DNA of 58,817 nt from Nocardia sp. alder85J (GCF_020176955.2 NZ_JAIUCZ020000022.1:1-58817), one strand, 5' to 3'; counted from the first letter of the stretch, positions 48,958 through 56,898 are shown. Numbers and translations are program-made. The notes: generated by a model from the sequence alone, not told the origin.

Positions 48958-50814
48958 TTATCCGCGCAGGTTGATGACCGCGGCCATGCTTCCGGTGCGC
49001 TCCCGCTCGACTTCCTCGGCGAGCTCCAGCCAGCGGGCGGTGGTTTCGCGGTGCGGGCCGATCTTGTCGCGGTAGATCCGGTCCGCACCCAGGCCGTGGC
49101 GCCGGTGCGCGGTCAGCACCCGGGCGATGTCCTCGACGCTGAACTTCGTCCGCCGCAACCGCTGGTGCACCTCCGCAGCCAGACCCCACAACTCCGCATC
49201 GTCCACCGGCCGCTGCTCGGTAACCGGCTCACCTGCACGGTGCACGGTCTCCGCCTGCACGGTCACCTGCTCGGTGTGCACGCCCGGGTGCACGGTGTCC
49301 GGCTCACCTGCACGGTGCACGGTCACCGGCTGCACGGTGTCCTCCACGGTGCACGGAAACTGCACGGTCTCCTCCAGCGGGGCGGCGTCCGGGTGCACGG
49401 TGTCGAGGTGGCCGGCCTTCTCACCGTGCACCGCACCAGCGTGGTGCTGCACGGTCGAATCGGCGGCGGTGCGCACCTGCTCGGTCACGTCGACACCGGC
49501 CGTCTCACCGTGCACGGTCAGCACGTAGGCGTGGCCCTGGTCCTGCTGGCCGATGGCCTGCACGATGCTCTCGCCCGCGTCGGGCGCAGCGATGTCCTCC
49601 ACGGTGTGCTGCGCAGTGTGCACGGTCCGGACACTGCGCACATCTTCGTCCACCTCGGGTGCACGGTGCACGGTCACCGGGTGCACGGTGTCCTCCACGG
49701 TGCACGGAAACTGCACGGTCTCCTCCAACGGGGCGGCGTCCAGATGCACGGTGTCCGGGTGCATGGTTTCCGGCTCCGGCGATCGGTCACCGTGCACGGC
49801 TCCGGTGTCGGGTGCACGGTGCACGGTGTGCACCGGCGCGGGGTGGTTGCTGTCCATGGTGTGCACGGTCCCGGTGTGCGGAGACTGCACGGTATCCAGC
49901 TCGGGTGCACGGTGCACGATCACCGGGTGCACGGTGTCGCTGTCCTGGGCGACGAGATCGCGGGTGTGTGCCTCGGCGACGTCGGCGAGCGCTGCCAGGC
50001 GCACCTGCAGATCCTCGGCGGCCGGGACCGCGGCGGTGGCGACCTCGATCGCGCGGCCGTAGCGGCCGGCGACGACCCGGTGCGTCGCGAGCGCGGCGCC
50101 GATGGTGATGGGGGCGATGGCGTGCACGCCGACGTTGAACAGGTCCTTAGCGTGCGCGTACGGGTAGATGTTCAGCGTGACGGTCACCGTCAGCAGCAGG
50201 CCCTCGATGCCGTAGGCGGTGGCCTTGCTCTCGATGACCCCGAACTCGGCGGTATCAGAGGTGGATAGCATCAACGCGATCAGCATGCCGCTGATGAGGG
50301 TCTCCAGCCCGTAGGACAACCACCACAACAGGTTCGACGGACTGCCGTTGGGGATGATGTTGCGCTGTACGGTGACCGCCGAGAACAGCATCGCGAACAC
50401 CACCACCGTGGTCAGGATGCCCAGCACCAGCGGCTTGCGGCGGTGCAACCTCGCTACCTTCGCGTGCGGGCTGGCGGCGTGGCGCTGTTCGGCGATGGCT
50501 TGGCTGGCACGCAGCAGGTCCGCAGCCTCTCGCTCGGCCAGCACCGAGGATGTGCGGCGGACCCGTTCGGCGGCCGACGCGGCGGCTTCCATCCGGGCCA
50601 GCCGCTCCCGGCGCCCGAAATCACGGACCTGCTCCGCCAGCTGCCGGTCCGCGGTCAGCTCGCGTTCGGAGTACGCCTGGACCAGGGCTGGATCGTGCTG
50701 GTGCGCGACCCGCTGCTGTGCGATACGCACCCGGTCGGGCAGCGCAGCGGCCAGCAGATCGTCGCCATCGGCGGCGGGCGGGTGCGTACTGCGGCGGGAC
50801 AGTTTGGCGATCAT
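48958..50814 (-). CDS. Four-helix membrane protein with Thr-Val-His repeat region and C-terminal HTH
   Basis: This is a 618-residue protein with ATG 50814 (GGAG 7 bases upstream). A charged N-terminal coiled coil (1-120) precedes four hydrophobic segments at about 130-265 (LGILTTVVVFAMLFSAVTV, GLETLISGMLIALMLS, GLLLTVTVTLNIYPYA, AIAPITIGAALATHRVV), resembling Spd/DUF2637-type plasmid membrane proteins. Residues about 310-545 are a low-complexity region dominated by TVH, TVQ and VHRA. The last 75 residues are a helix-turn-helix-like domain (KFSVEDIARVLTAHRRHGLG, then GPHRETTARWLELA). It could tether DNA to the membrane. The repeats reflect a DNA array, described separately. Confidence 0.6.
   Translation of the reverse strand: MIAKLSRRSTHPPAADGDDLLAAALPDRVRIAQQRVAHQHDPALVQAYSERELTADRQLAEQVRDFGRRERLARMEAAASAAERVRRTSSVLAEREAADLLRASQAIAEQRHAASPHAKVARLHRRKPLVLGILTTVVVFAMLFSAVTVQRNIIPNGSPSNLLWWLSYGLETLISGMLIALMLSTSDTAEFGVIESKATAYGIEGLLLTVTVTLNIYPYAHAKDLFNVGVHAIAPITIGAALATHRVVAGRYGRAIEVATAAVPAAEDLQVRLAALADVAEAHTRDLVAQDSDTVHPVIVHRAPELDTVQSPHTGTVHTMDSNHPAPVHTVHRAPDTGAVHGDRSPEPETMHPDTVHLDAAPLEETVQFPCTVEDTVHPVTVHRAPEVDEDVRSVRTVHTAQHTVEDIAAPDAGESIVQAIGQQDQGHAYVLTVHGETAGVDVTEQVRTAADSTVQHHAGAVHGEKAGHLDTVHPDAAPLEETVQFPCTVEDTVQPVTVHRAGEPDTVHPGVHTEQVTVQAETVHRAGEPVTEQRPVDDAELWGLAAEVHQRLRRTKFSVEDIARVLTAHRRHGLGADRIYRDKIGPHRETTARWLELAEEVERERTGSMAAVINLRG
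49234..49935 (+). repeat. TGCACGGT octamer array (23 direct copies)
   Basis: By eye count TGCACGGT occurs 23 times on the + strand in 702 bp, with three reverse copies (ACCGTGCA at about 49422, 49507 and 49790). Several are overlapping doublets (e.g. 49234/49241). Most are read on the minus strand as ACC-GTG-CA (Thr-Val-His/Gln). The second member of each doublet is in another phase (His-Arg-Ala), so the DNA word rather than the peptide is kept. A segment of about 70 bp is also duplicated (49321-49390 and 49672-49741). Confidence 0.85.
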
Positions 50815-50893
50815 CAACGGACTCCGTTCGAGCAGGCGGTGCAGGGCGCGGCAGTCGCCGCCGGGATGAGGAGCAGCAGGCGGTGGGCGGAGT

Positions 50894-51442
50894 TCATGCG
50901 GTCTCACCGCCCGCGGCGGCGCGGATGTTGTCGATGGCGGCGGTCCAGTGAGCGGCGAACTGCCACGTCCCGTAGACCGATGCCGCAGTCACCACGGAGA
51001 ACAACGCGTAGATGACGGCCTCGGACCAGCGGCCGGCGTCCGCGAACGACCCAAAGACGGCGACAGCGACCACACCCACGGTGAAGGCCTGGACCCCGGC
51101 GAGCCACCGTCGCGGCCGCACACCGAACTCAATGAGGGTGGCGGCGGTGACCGAGCACACCAGCAGTACACCGCTGGTGAGGAACGCGATCACCGGGCCC
51201 AGCCAGAACTCGGAGTCACCGACCCCGGCGCCCGGGTTGATGACGTGGATGGCGAACCCGGACCACACCATCCCCGCGACGGTGACCACGTTGAGCACGA
51301 TCAACGTCCACCGCCGGCTGCGGTACAGCCGCTCGCACGTGATGTCCGGGTAGCGAGCAGGATTCGCTGCGATCAGCGCCTCCCGCAGATTCCGTTCCCG
51401 GGAAGCGGCCATACGGCGCGCGAGAGCACGGGAGAGGTTCAT
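50894..51442 (-). CDS. Four-helix membrane protein (Spd/DUF2637-like)
   Basis: This is a 182-residue protein. After a basic N-terminus, four membrane helices follow (LIVLNVVTVAGMVWSGFAI, WLGPVIAFLTSGVLLVCSVT, AGVQAFTVGVVAVAVFGSF, AVIYALFSVVTAASVYGTW). The layout is like the membrane part of the next gene in the operon, suggesting the two proteins pair in the membrane. The ATGA overlap with the upstream gene implies coupled translation. Plasmid-spread proteins are a plausible analogy, not a proven match. Confidence 0.6.
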   Translation of the reverse strand: MNLSRALARRMAASRERNLREALIAANPARYPDITCERLYRSRRWTLIVLNVVTVAGMVWSGFAIHVINPGAGVGDSEFWLGPVIAFLTSGVLLVCSVTAATLIEFGVRPRRWLAGVQAFTVGVVAVAVFGSFADAGRWSEAVIYALFSVVTAASVYGTWQFAAHWTAAIDNIRAAAGGETA

Positions 51443-51834
51443 CGGTCACCTTTCTGTTCGGCGGTACGGGCCACAGTGGTCTGTGCTGCGGTCGCCCAGT
51501 CCGTACGCGGCGTGAAGTCGGGCACGGTGAAAGCGGCGAAGATGCCCTCCAGATGCTGGGCCAGCCGGTCCCGCACCGGCGGATCGCCGAGCGGCAGACC
51601 GGCGGCCGCGGCCCGGTCGACGGCCCGGTCGAGCCGCCGCTGCGCCCGTTTCTCCCCACGGCCGCACATGCGGGCGTACCGCACACCCGCAGCAGCACGA
51701 GCCACGCGAGACAGCAGGATGTCCGCACCGTGCGCGACCGCGGCGTCGCCATCGTTTACCGCCGGTAAACCGGGCCGCGTCGCGGTGTCGGCAGGTTCCT
51801 CCTCGGTGGCCGGTGGCAGTAGCCGATGAAACAT
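51439..51834 (-). CDS. Hypothetical protein, 131 aa, with embedded parS-like site
   Basis: This soluble helical, Arg/Ala-rich protein (MFHRLLPPATEEEPADTATR, later RAQRRLDRAVDRAAAAGLPL) overlaps both neighbours by ATGA in a four-gene operon. The codons for GLPAVN contain a full copy of the parS-like palindrome (51755-51769). No family recognised. Confidence 0.6.
   Translation of the reverse strand: MFHRLLPPATEEEPADTATRPGLPAVNDGDAAVAHGADILLSRVARAAAGVRYARMCGRGEKRAQRRLDRAVDRAAAAGLPLGDPPVRDRLAQHLEGIFAAFTVPDFTPRTDWATAAQTTVARTAEQKGDR
51755..51769. other. parS-like palindrome inside a coding region
   Basis: TTTACCGCCGGTAAA is identical to the third copy of the cluster behind parB (55186). It is the only full copy I found outside that cluster and is 3.3 kb away from it. 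Confidence 0.65.
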
Positions 51835-53282
51835 CAGCGGTCCCCTTTCTGGGTATCGATCTGGGTCTGCAGGCGGGCGATGGTCTGCTCGGCGGTGGCC
51901 AGCGCTCGTTCCAGGGATGTAGCACGGGTTTCGCCAGCGGCCTGTGCGCGACTGAGTTCGGCGGCGTGGTCGGCGCGGATCTGATCACGGTCGGCGCGAT
52001 TCTCGGCCCGGACGCGGGTCAGTTCGTCCCGCAAGGCGGTGATTTCCGCCCGGTCGGTGTCCGCACGGGTCCGTGCGTCCTGCTGGACATCGGCCAGCTG
52101 CTCGCGCACCCGCGCGATGTCCTCGCGGGACCGCTGTTCCTCGGTGGCCAGGGATCGGCGCAGCTGCTCGGCGTCGGCGCGTGCGTCGGTGGCGGCCTGC
52201 TCGGCGGTCGCCTTCTCGGTTTCGGCGCGGTGCCGGGCGGCGATCTCGGTGTCTCGCTGCTCGGCGAGCGTAGCGAGTTCCGTCCGCACCGTCGCGGTCT
52301 CACGGCGGGCCTGGGCGAGGTCCTCGCGCGCACGCTGAGCAGCGACCTCCAGTTCGCTGCGCAGCCGGGCGACCTCGGCGCGGGCGTCGTCACGCGCTTC
52401 GACTGCGGCTACTCGGTCGGCCTCGGCGCGCTGCTGCGCTGCCAGAGCCTCGTCCCGCTCGTCGCCGGCGGCGGTGATCTGCAACGCGGCCGTTTCCTCG
52501 GCCGCGGCGACGGCCGCATCGGCGTCCCGGCGAGCGGCCTCGACCTGCTGCTGCGCTTCCTGCCGTGCGGCCGTGACCTGCTGGTCCCGGTCAGCGGCGG
52601 CACGGGCCGCTTCCACACGGGCTTCCTCGGCCTCGGCGCGGGCAGTGTCCGCTGCGGCGACGTGCTGGTCCCGGTCGGCGATGGCGTCCTGCGCAGCGCC
52701 CTCAGCGAGTTCTTTGTCCTCCAGAGCCCGGTCCCGCTCCCGCCGCGCCGCAGCCGCGTCGGTTTCCGCGTCCTCGGCCGCGGTGCGAGCCGCCGCGATC
52801 TCGGCGTCTGCGTCGCGCCGCAGCGAGGTCACCTCCGCGACTGCCGCGTCCGGGTCGCCGGCGGCGGTGACCACAGCCTCGATCCGGTCGGTCAGCTCGC
52901 CGAGCTGGGTCCGGTGCGCGCTGGACATCATCTGCCACTGGGTCAGCAGCTCGGACATCGACGCCCGCGCCGACGTCACAGGCCGGGCCACCGGCCGCTC
53001 GCGCCGCGGCGTGCCGCCACCGGCCTGCAGTTCGCGCCGCCGCTGGAACGCCGTCATCCGGTCATGACGGCGCTGGACCCCGTCCGGGTCCACCGCGAGC
53101 ACCCCGCAGTACTCGCTCTTGCGGCCGCGCCGCCCGCCGTCGACATCGAGGGCGGCGCCGTGCACCGCGAACTCTCCCGACGCCGGGTCGAACCCGGTCG
53201 GGAACTGGCAAACATGCTGGTCGCCCACCTCGGCCGCGCCGCCGACGGCGGCCGCCCCGGTCCCGGACAGTTCATCGCTCAT
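51834..53282 (-). CDS. Long coiled-coil protein (KfrA-like by form)
   Basis: This is a 482-residue protein. Residues 1-130 are a small folded region (DQHVCQFPTGFDPASGEFAV, SEYCGVLAVDPDGVQ). From about 135 to the end it is one continuous coiled coil rich in Ala, Glu, Arg and Gln (e.g. EAQQQVEAARRDADAAVAAA). Plasmid KfrA and other coiled-coil proteins support partition or bridge DNA to the cell structure. It is the first gene of an operon divergent from parAB and sharing their A+T-rich intergenic region, so a partition or positioning role is likely. Confidence 0.6.
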   Translation of the reverse strand: MSDELSGTGAAAVGGAAEVGDQHVCQFPTGFDPASGEFAVHGAALDVDGGRRGRKSEYCGVLAVDPDGVQRRHDRMTAFQRRRELQAGGGTPRRERPVARPVTSARASMSELLTQWQMMSSAHRTQLGELTDRIEAVVTAAGDPDAAVAEVTSLRRDADAEIAAARTAAEDAETDAAAARRERDRALEDKELAEGAAQDAIADRDQHVAAADTARAEAEEARVEAARAAADRDQQVTAARQEAQQQVEAARRDADAAVAAAEETAALQITAAGDERDEALAAQQRAEADRVAAVEARDDARAEVARLRSELEVAAQRAREDLAQARRETATVRTELATLAEQRDTEIAARHRAETEKATAEQAATDARADAEQLRRSLATEEQRSREDIARVREQLADVQQDARTRADTDRAEITALRDELTRVRAENRADRDQIRADHAAELSRAQAAGETRATSLERALATAEQTIARLQTQIDTQKGDR

Positions 53283-53489
53283 ACCCCCGATTCTATCATA
53301 AAACGTTGATATAGAACGTTTTTCAAATCGTTTTGTAAATACGTTTTAACGAAACGAATAAACGATTTGAGAGCGGTCGGACGGCTCCTGGCCGTGATCC
53401 CGGTGTTTCAGCAGGACCGGGCTACTCGGGCGTCTTATGCTGCGGACGTCCGAGTAGCCCCGGCTGGGGTGAAGCCACGGGAGATGTGA
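53283..53489. promoter_or_regulatory. A+T-rich divergent control region upstream of parA
   Basis: From 53290 to 53375 the DNA is strikingly A+T-rich for this plasmid and carries overlapping inverted repeats. The arms CAAATCGTTT (53324) and AAACGATTTG (53360) are perfect; inner CGTTT/AAACG and AACGTTTTTC elements (53302-53325) also occur. It lies between the coiled-coil operon and parAB and is a likely operator or second centromere. Confidence 0.6.
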
Positions 53490-54197
53490 ATGGCGCACGT
53501 GTATGTACTGCTCAATCAGAAGGGCGGGGTCGGGAAGAGCACCCTCGCGGTCAATCTGGCGGCTGTGACCGCCGAGGTGGCCGGCGGGAGCGGCAGCCCA
53601 GACGACCCTTCGAATGTCGCGGCGGTGTCGATCGACCCCCAGGGTTCTGCGGTGTGGTGGGGTTCCCGCGTCGAACAGCTGCCCTTCCATGTCGTGCAGG
53701 CCCACGAGGATCTCGACGGCCTGCACCGGCTCAAGGAACTGCCGGGTATCGACCATGTGTTCGTCGACACCCCGGGCTGGATCGACATGGCGCCGGAGGA
53801 CGACATGCACGATCCCCTGGGCGTGGGCCCGGCCGCCGATGCGCTGCGCGCAGTCCTGGACTGCGCGGACCATGTGGTCATCCCGATCACTCCGGAACCG
53901 TTGTCGTTCGATCCGACGGTGCGGACTATCCGCAAGGTCGTCACGCCGCGCTCCCTGCGGTACACGGTCGTGCTGAACGCGTGGGATCCCCGTGACGGTG
54001 AGGCAGAGCGCGACGAGACGCTGGAGTTCATGCGACGCAATCAGTGGTCGTGCGCGCGGACGGTGATCCGGCGCTACAAGGTCCACTCCCGCGCCAGCCT
54101 CAACGGGCAGGTCGTGACCGAGTACGCGAGCAGCGGCACCACGTTGCGTGCTCGGGAGGACTTCTACAAGCTCGCGCTCGAACTGCGGGTGTCGTGA
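53490..54197 (+). CDS. parA: ParA partition ATPase
   Basis: This is a 235-residue deviant Walker ATPase without an N-terminal HTH, hence type Ib-like in size. The Walker A is LLNQKGGVGKSTLAVNLAAV at residues 7-26. The A' region is AVSIDPQGSAVWWGSR and the Walker B is DHVFVDTPGWIDMAP. ParA forms ATP-dependent nucleoid-bound gradients that move ParB-bound plasmid copies. Its stop overlaps the parB ATG. Confidence 0.92.
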   Translation: MAHVYVLLNQKGGVGKSTLAVNLAAVTAEVAGGSGSPDDPSNVAAVSIDPQGSAVWWGSRVEQLPFHVVQAHEDLDGLHRLKELPGIDHVFVDTPGWIDMAPEDDMHDPLGVGPAADALRAVLDCADHVVIPITPEPLSFDPTVRTIRKVVTPRSLRYTVVLNAWDPRDGEAERDETLEFMRRNQWSCARTVIRRYKVHSRASLNGQVVTEYASSGTTLRAREDFYKLALELRVS

Positions 54198-55087
54198 TGG
54201 CCGCCCGAGCCCGCGGGGGAGCACGCAACAGCCTCGCCGACCTGATCGACGCAGTCGGCGACAAGTCGCCGGTCGACGGCGACCACATCAAACCGGGCAG
54301 GCCCGCCGCGCCGACGTCGGCACTGCTGGCCGAGTTGGTCGCGAACCCGCGCAACCCGCGCAGCGACCTCGGTGACCTGAGCGACCTGGAATCCATCGGC
54401 AAGATCCAGCTGCAGCCTGCACTGGTGGTCACCCGTGAGGCCTACCTGCGGCTGTATCCGGAGGACGAGGCTGCGATCGGCGATGCCCGCTGGGTGGTGG
54501 TCAACGGGTGTCGGCGCCTGGCTGCGGCCCACCTGTACGGCTGCACGATGCTGGAAATCGTCGTCAAGGACGCGGCCGCAGCGTCCCGGGCGGTGCTCCT
54601 AGCGGTCTCGATCATCGAGAACGTCGCCCGCGCGGGGTTCGACGTCCTCGAGGAGTCCCGGGCCGTCGACGCCCTGGTGACCGAGTGCGGGTCCGCCCAG
54701 GTTGCCGCCGAGCAGCTGGGCCGCTCGACGGGCTGGGTCTCCCAGCGCCGCGCGTTGCTGGAACTGACGCACGAGCTGCAGGACGCGCTGCGCCGCGGCG
54801 ACCTCGCTATCCGCGTGGCTCGCACCCTGGCCCGGGTGCCCCAGGAAGATCAGGTCGCTCGCTGGCTTGCCTCCCAGGACAAACCCGCGCCGGTGAAGCC
54901 TGCACCGAAACCACCGCGGCCGGCGGCCGACGCGCCCCAGATCACCAAGGCGTTGAAGCGCCTCTCCCCCGCACCGGCTGTCCTCGCCGACGCACTCACC
55001 GGGTACCTCGACCCCGATCAGCTTCAGACGCTGGTCGCGGCACTCACCCGCAGTCTCACCGAGCGCGAGGCCGCCGAGCAAGCGTGA
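54197..55087 (+). CDS. parB: ParB partition protein
   Basis: This is a 296-residue protein with ATG 54197 overlapping the parA stop. The N-terminal part holds a short basic region, then the ParB/Srx-like domain with LVANPRNPRSDLGDLSDLES and VVNGCRRLAAAHLYG (the usual G-E-R-R motif is NGCRR). The central HTH is SAQVAAEQLGRSTGWVSQRR. A Pro-rich linker leads to a C-terminal dimerisation region. The palindromic cluster that starts at the parB stop is its likely target. Confidence 0.9.
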   Translation: MAARARGGARNSLADLIDAVGDKSPVDGDHIKPGRPAAPTSALLAELVANPRNPRSDLGDLSDLESIGKIQLQPALVVTREAYLRLYPEDEAAIGDARWVVVNGCRRLAAAHLYGCTMLEIVVKDAAAASRAVLLAVSIIENVARAGFDVLEESRAVDALVTECGSAQVAAEQLGRSTGWVSQRRALLELTHELQDALRRGDLAIRVARTLARVPQEDQVARWLASQDKPAPVKPAPKPPRPAADAPQITKALKRLSPAPAVLADALTGYLDPDQLQTLVAALTRSLTEREAAEQA

Positions 55088-55200
55088 TTTACCGGCGGTA
55101 AACCGCACCCGGGCGTCGCGGGAGACCGTGCGCCGCGGTTTACCGGCGGTAAATCAGAACCCGAGTGACTCGGGGGCCCCTGCGGTTTACCGCCGGTAAA
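55088..55200. other. parS: Candidate centromere: three parS-like palindromes
   Basis: There are three copies of the 15-bp palindrome TTTACCGSCGGTAAA: 55088-55102, 55139-55153 and 55186-55200 (centres 51 and 47 bp apart, close to five helical turns). Two carry the extension GG before or CC after. They fill the gap between parB and the convergent rep-like gene. Clustered palindromes beside parB are the standard form of plasmid partition sites. Confidence 0.8.
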
Positions 55201-55221
55201 CCGGCACGATGCCGGTGGCGG

Positions 55222-56508
55222 TCATCCTCGCTCACGTGCGCGCTGAGCCAGCTCACGCTGCGCCTGGTCCTTCTCCCGGGCACGAGCGTGAGCCCGGCCA
55301 GCGCTGCGCGCCGCAGCGGCATCGACGATTTGCCGGGCCGCACGGCGGCCGGGAGAGTCCGGTCCGGCCGCTGCCTGCGCCGCGGCCATCACCTCGGCCC
55401 GGCGCTGGTCGCGTTCCCGCTGCCGTGCGATCCGGTCGTTCTCCTCGATCATCGCGGTGCGGGCGCGGTCGAGCAGTGCGGGTGGCTGGTCGACCGGGAT
55501 TTGGCGGAGGATGCTGCACAGGTAGCCGACCGGGTTGTCCGGCCGGGTGAACAGGACCCGGCCGCCGGCGATCCATTCCTCGCACGCCCCGTACATGTCG
55601 TCGGGCTGCCATCCCGCGACGGCGTATCGGGTCACAGCGGCCGCCAGCTGTCCGGGGGATATCTGGCGCAGCCACAGCGGAATTCGCGGGTCTGCGCGCA
55701 GCTGGGCTGCCAGCAATACGGCCTTCGGGTCATACGCGGGTGCGGTCCGGCGTCGCCTCCTCTTGTCCGGGCCGCGCGGAGCGCGTCTTTTTGTCACGTT
55801 TTCCAGAGAAGAATTAATTCCCGACGGTGTGAGAGGAAAAGAACCTCCGCTTCGCGGAGGTGGGGTGCCAATTCCCTGTTCAAGCAGTGTCTGGACCAGT
55901 TGGTTATCCACAGGCAGGCAGTCGGTTTCGTGTAGCGCGGCGACGGCGGACCAGCCGCGGGCACGGTCGTCGCGTTTCCAGCTGTCCAGCCGTTCCTCGA
56001 GGGTGCGGTGGCGGCCGCGGAAGACGACGGTGCGGCAGCCGAGTTTGTGGAGCAGCCGCCGGCAGCGGTGGATCGTCGACTCGGACATGCCGACTTGGAC
56101 CTGCAGCGTCGCCACCGTCTTCCGGGCCTCTCGACCGGTGCGGTAGTCGGCGCCAGCCGACTCGGCGTGTAGGTACCGCAGGAAGGTCTCCCGTGAGACC
56201 GCGTCGACCATGCGGTTGTCCCGCAGCAGCGTGTAGTGCTGGTCGTACAGTGCCATCGCGTGGCAGACGAACCGCTCGCGTGACCACCAGCACGCGGGAG
56301 CCTGCGAGTAGGCATCCTCAGGCAGCCTCAGGCGCAGCGGCGGCAACGGGAACAGCACACCCGCAAAGGAGCGGCCGCGCCGTTTCGATGTCGAAGATCG
56401 GCGGTATTTCCGCTGGTAAATCGAATTGTGATTTTCAGATCGACAGACAGGGGCATGTTCGCGCGCGAGCGTGTGCAGGCGTGCGTTACCCTGAGATCCG
56501 TCTCGCAC
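55222..56508 (-). CDS. Probable plasmid replication initiator (winged-helix type)
   Basis: This protein has up to 428 residues; the true start may be well inside the open frame (the first 45 residues are atypical). The core includes WSRERFVCHAMALYDQHYTL, NRMVDAVSRETFLRYLHAES, then a helix-turn-helix ATLQVQVGMSESTIHRCRRL and LHKLGCRTVVFRGRHR. The C-terminal part binds RNA or DNA by charge (RRRRR tract) and ends in a coiled coil. Proteins of this kind recur beside parAB on nocardioform plasmids and are thought to be Rep proteins; I infer that here. A degenerate parS-like site (56406-56420) lies in the 5' part. Confidence 0.55.
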   Translation of the reverse strand: MRDGSQGNARLHTLAREHAPVCRSENHNSIYQRKYRRSSTSKRRGRSFAGVLFPLPPLRLRLPEDAYSQAPACWWSRERFVCHAMALYDQHYTLLRDNRMVDAVSRETFLRYLHAESAGADYRTGREARKTVATLQVQVGMSESTIHRCRRLLHKLGCRTVVFRGRHRTLEERLDSWKRDDRARGWSAVAALHETDCLPVDNQLVQTLLEQGIGTPPPRSGGSFPLTPSGINSSLENVTKRRAPRGPDKRRRRRTAPAYDPKAVLLAAQLRADPRIPLWLRQISPGQLAAAVTRYAVAGWQPDDMYGACEEWIAGGRVLFTRPDNPVGYLCSILRQIPVDQPPALLDRARTAMIEENDRIARQRERDQRRAEVMAAAQAAAGPDSPGRRAARQIVDAAAARSAGRAHARAREKDQAQRELAQRARERG

Positions 56509-56529
56509 GGACGTATCCCTTCGGGGAGG

Positions 56530-56608
56530 CCCCCGCTGATCAGCTGCGCCAACAGCTAGCGGGGGTCGAGTTCTGTATAGGTGTTGTTGAGCCGGAGGTC
56601 GCCTCCGG
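56530..56608. other. Hairpin-rich noncoding DNA, candidate origin
   Basis: Hairpin A: CCCCCGCT (56530) pairs with AGCGGGGG (56558), with an inner AGCTG/CAGCT stem and a 6-base loop. Hairpin B: CCGGAGG (56592) pairs with CCTCCGG (56602) around TCG. They lie immediately upstream of the probable rep gene. Origins and copy-control RNAs both have this form; I cannot choose between them. Confidence 0.4.
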
Positions 56609-56652
56609 TGGGTTCAGCTCGCTAGGCAAGCACCGCCTAATCCATGGTTATG

Positions 56653-56686
56653 GCTGTAGCCGCCGGGCGGTCCCGGCGGCTACAGC
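56653..56686. terminator. Strong hairpin terminator
   Basis: A perfect 15-bp stem (GCTGTAGCCGCCGGG) has a CGGT loop, 17 bp beyond the end of the minus-strand gene at 56704. It would also block transcription entering from the origin side. Confidence 0.8.
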
Positions 56687-56703
56687 AGTGTTCAAGCACA
56701 GGT

Positions 56704-56898
56704 CTACGCGCTCAACGGGAGCTGGTCGATGTCGATCCACACAAGATCGGGACGATCGACATGAAGCGCCATCACATCGGCGATGTACTGAGAAATGCTG
56801 ACGCCCCTCGCCTTGGCGCGCTTCTTCACCTCGTCGTACACCGGACGGGCCAGACGCGACTGCGTCAGCTCCCGGTCACCCTTATGCGGTTGAGCCAT
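56704..56898 (-). CDS. Small ribbon-helix-helix-like DNA-binding protein
   Basis: This 64-residue protein starts at ATG 56898 (an ATG at 56910 is also possible). ELTQSRLARPVYDEVKKRAK followed by ARGVSISQYIADVMALH has the strand-helix-helix pattern of MetJ/Arc-type repressors. It lies upstream of the hairpin region and probable rep gene on the same strand, so copy-number control is a reasonable guess. No toxin gene is beside it. Confidence 0.65.
   Translation of the reverse strand: MAQPHKGDRELTQSRLARPVYDEVKKRAKARGVSISQYIADVMALHVDRPDLVWIDIDQLPLSA

Noticed and set aside
49234..49935. CRISPR array or simple microsatellite
   Set aside because: The repeated unit is only 8 bp, spacing is irregular, copies overlap, and the stretch is an open reading frame within a longer gene.
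51813..53309. 498-residue + strand reading frame
   Set aside because: Antisense of the coiled-coil protein; Gly/Leu-rich without domain motifs.
56581..56625. tRNA-like fold (GGTTCA near hairpin B)
   Set aside because: No acceptor stem, anticodon arm or consistent length; only a simple hairpin is present.
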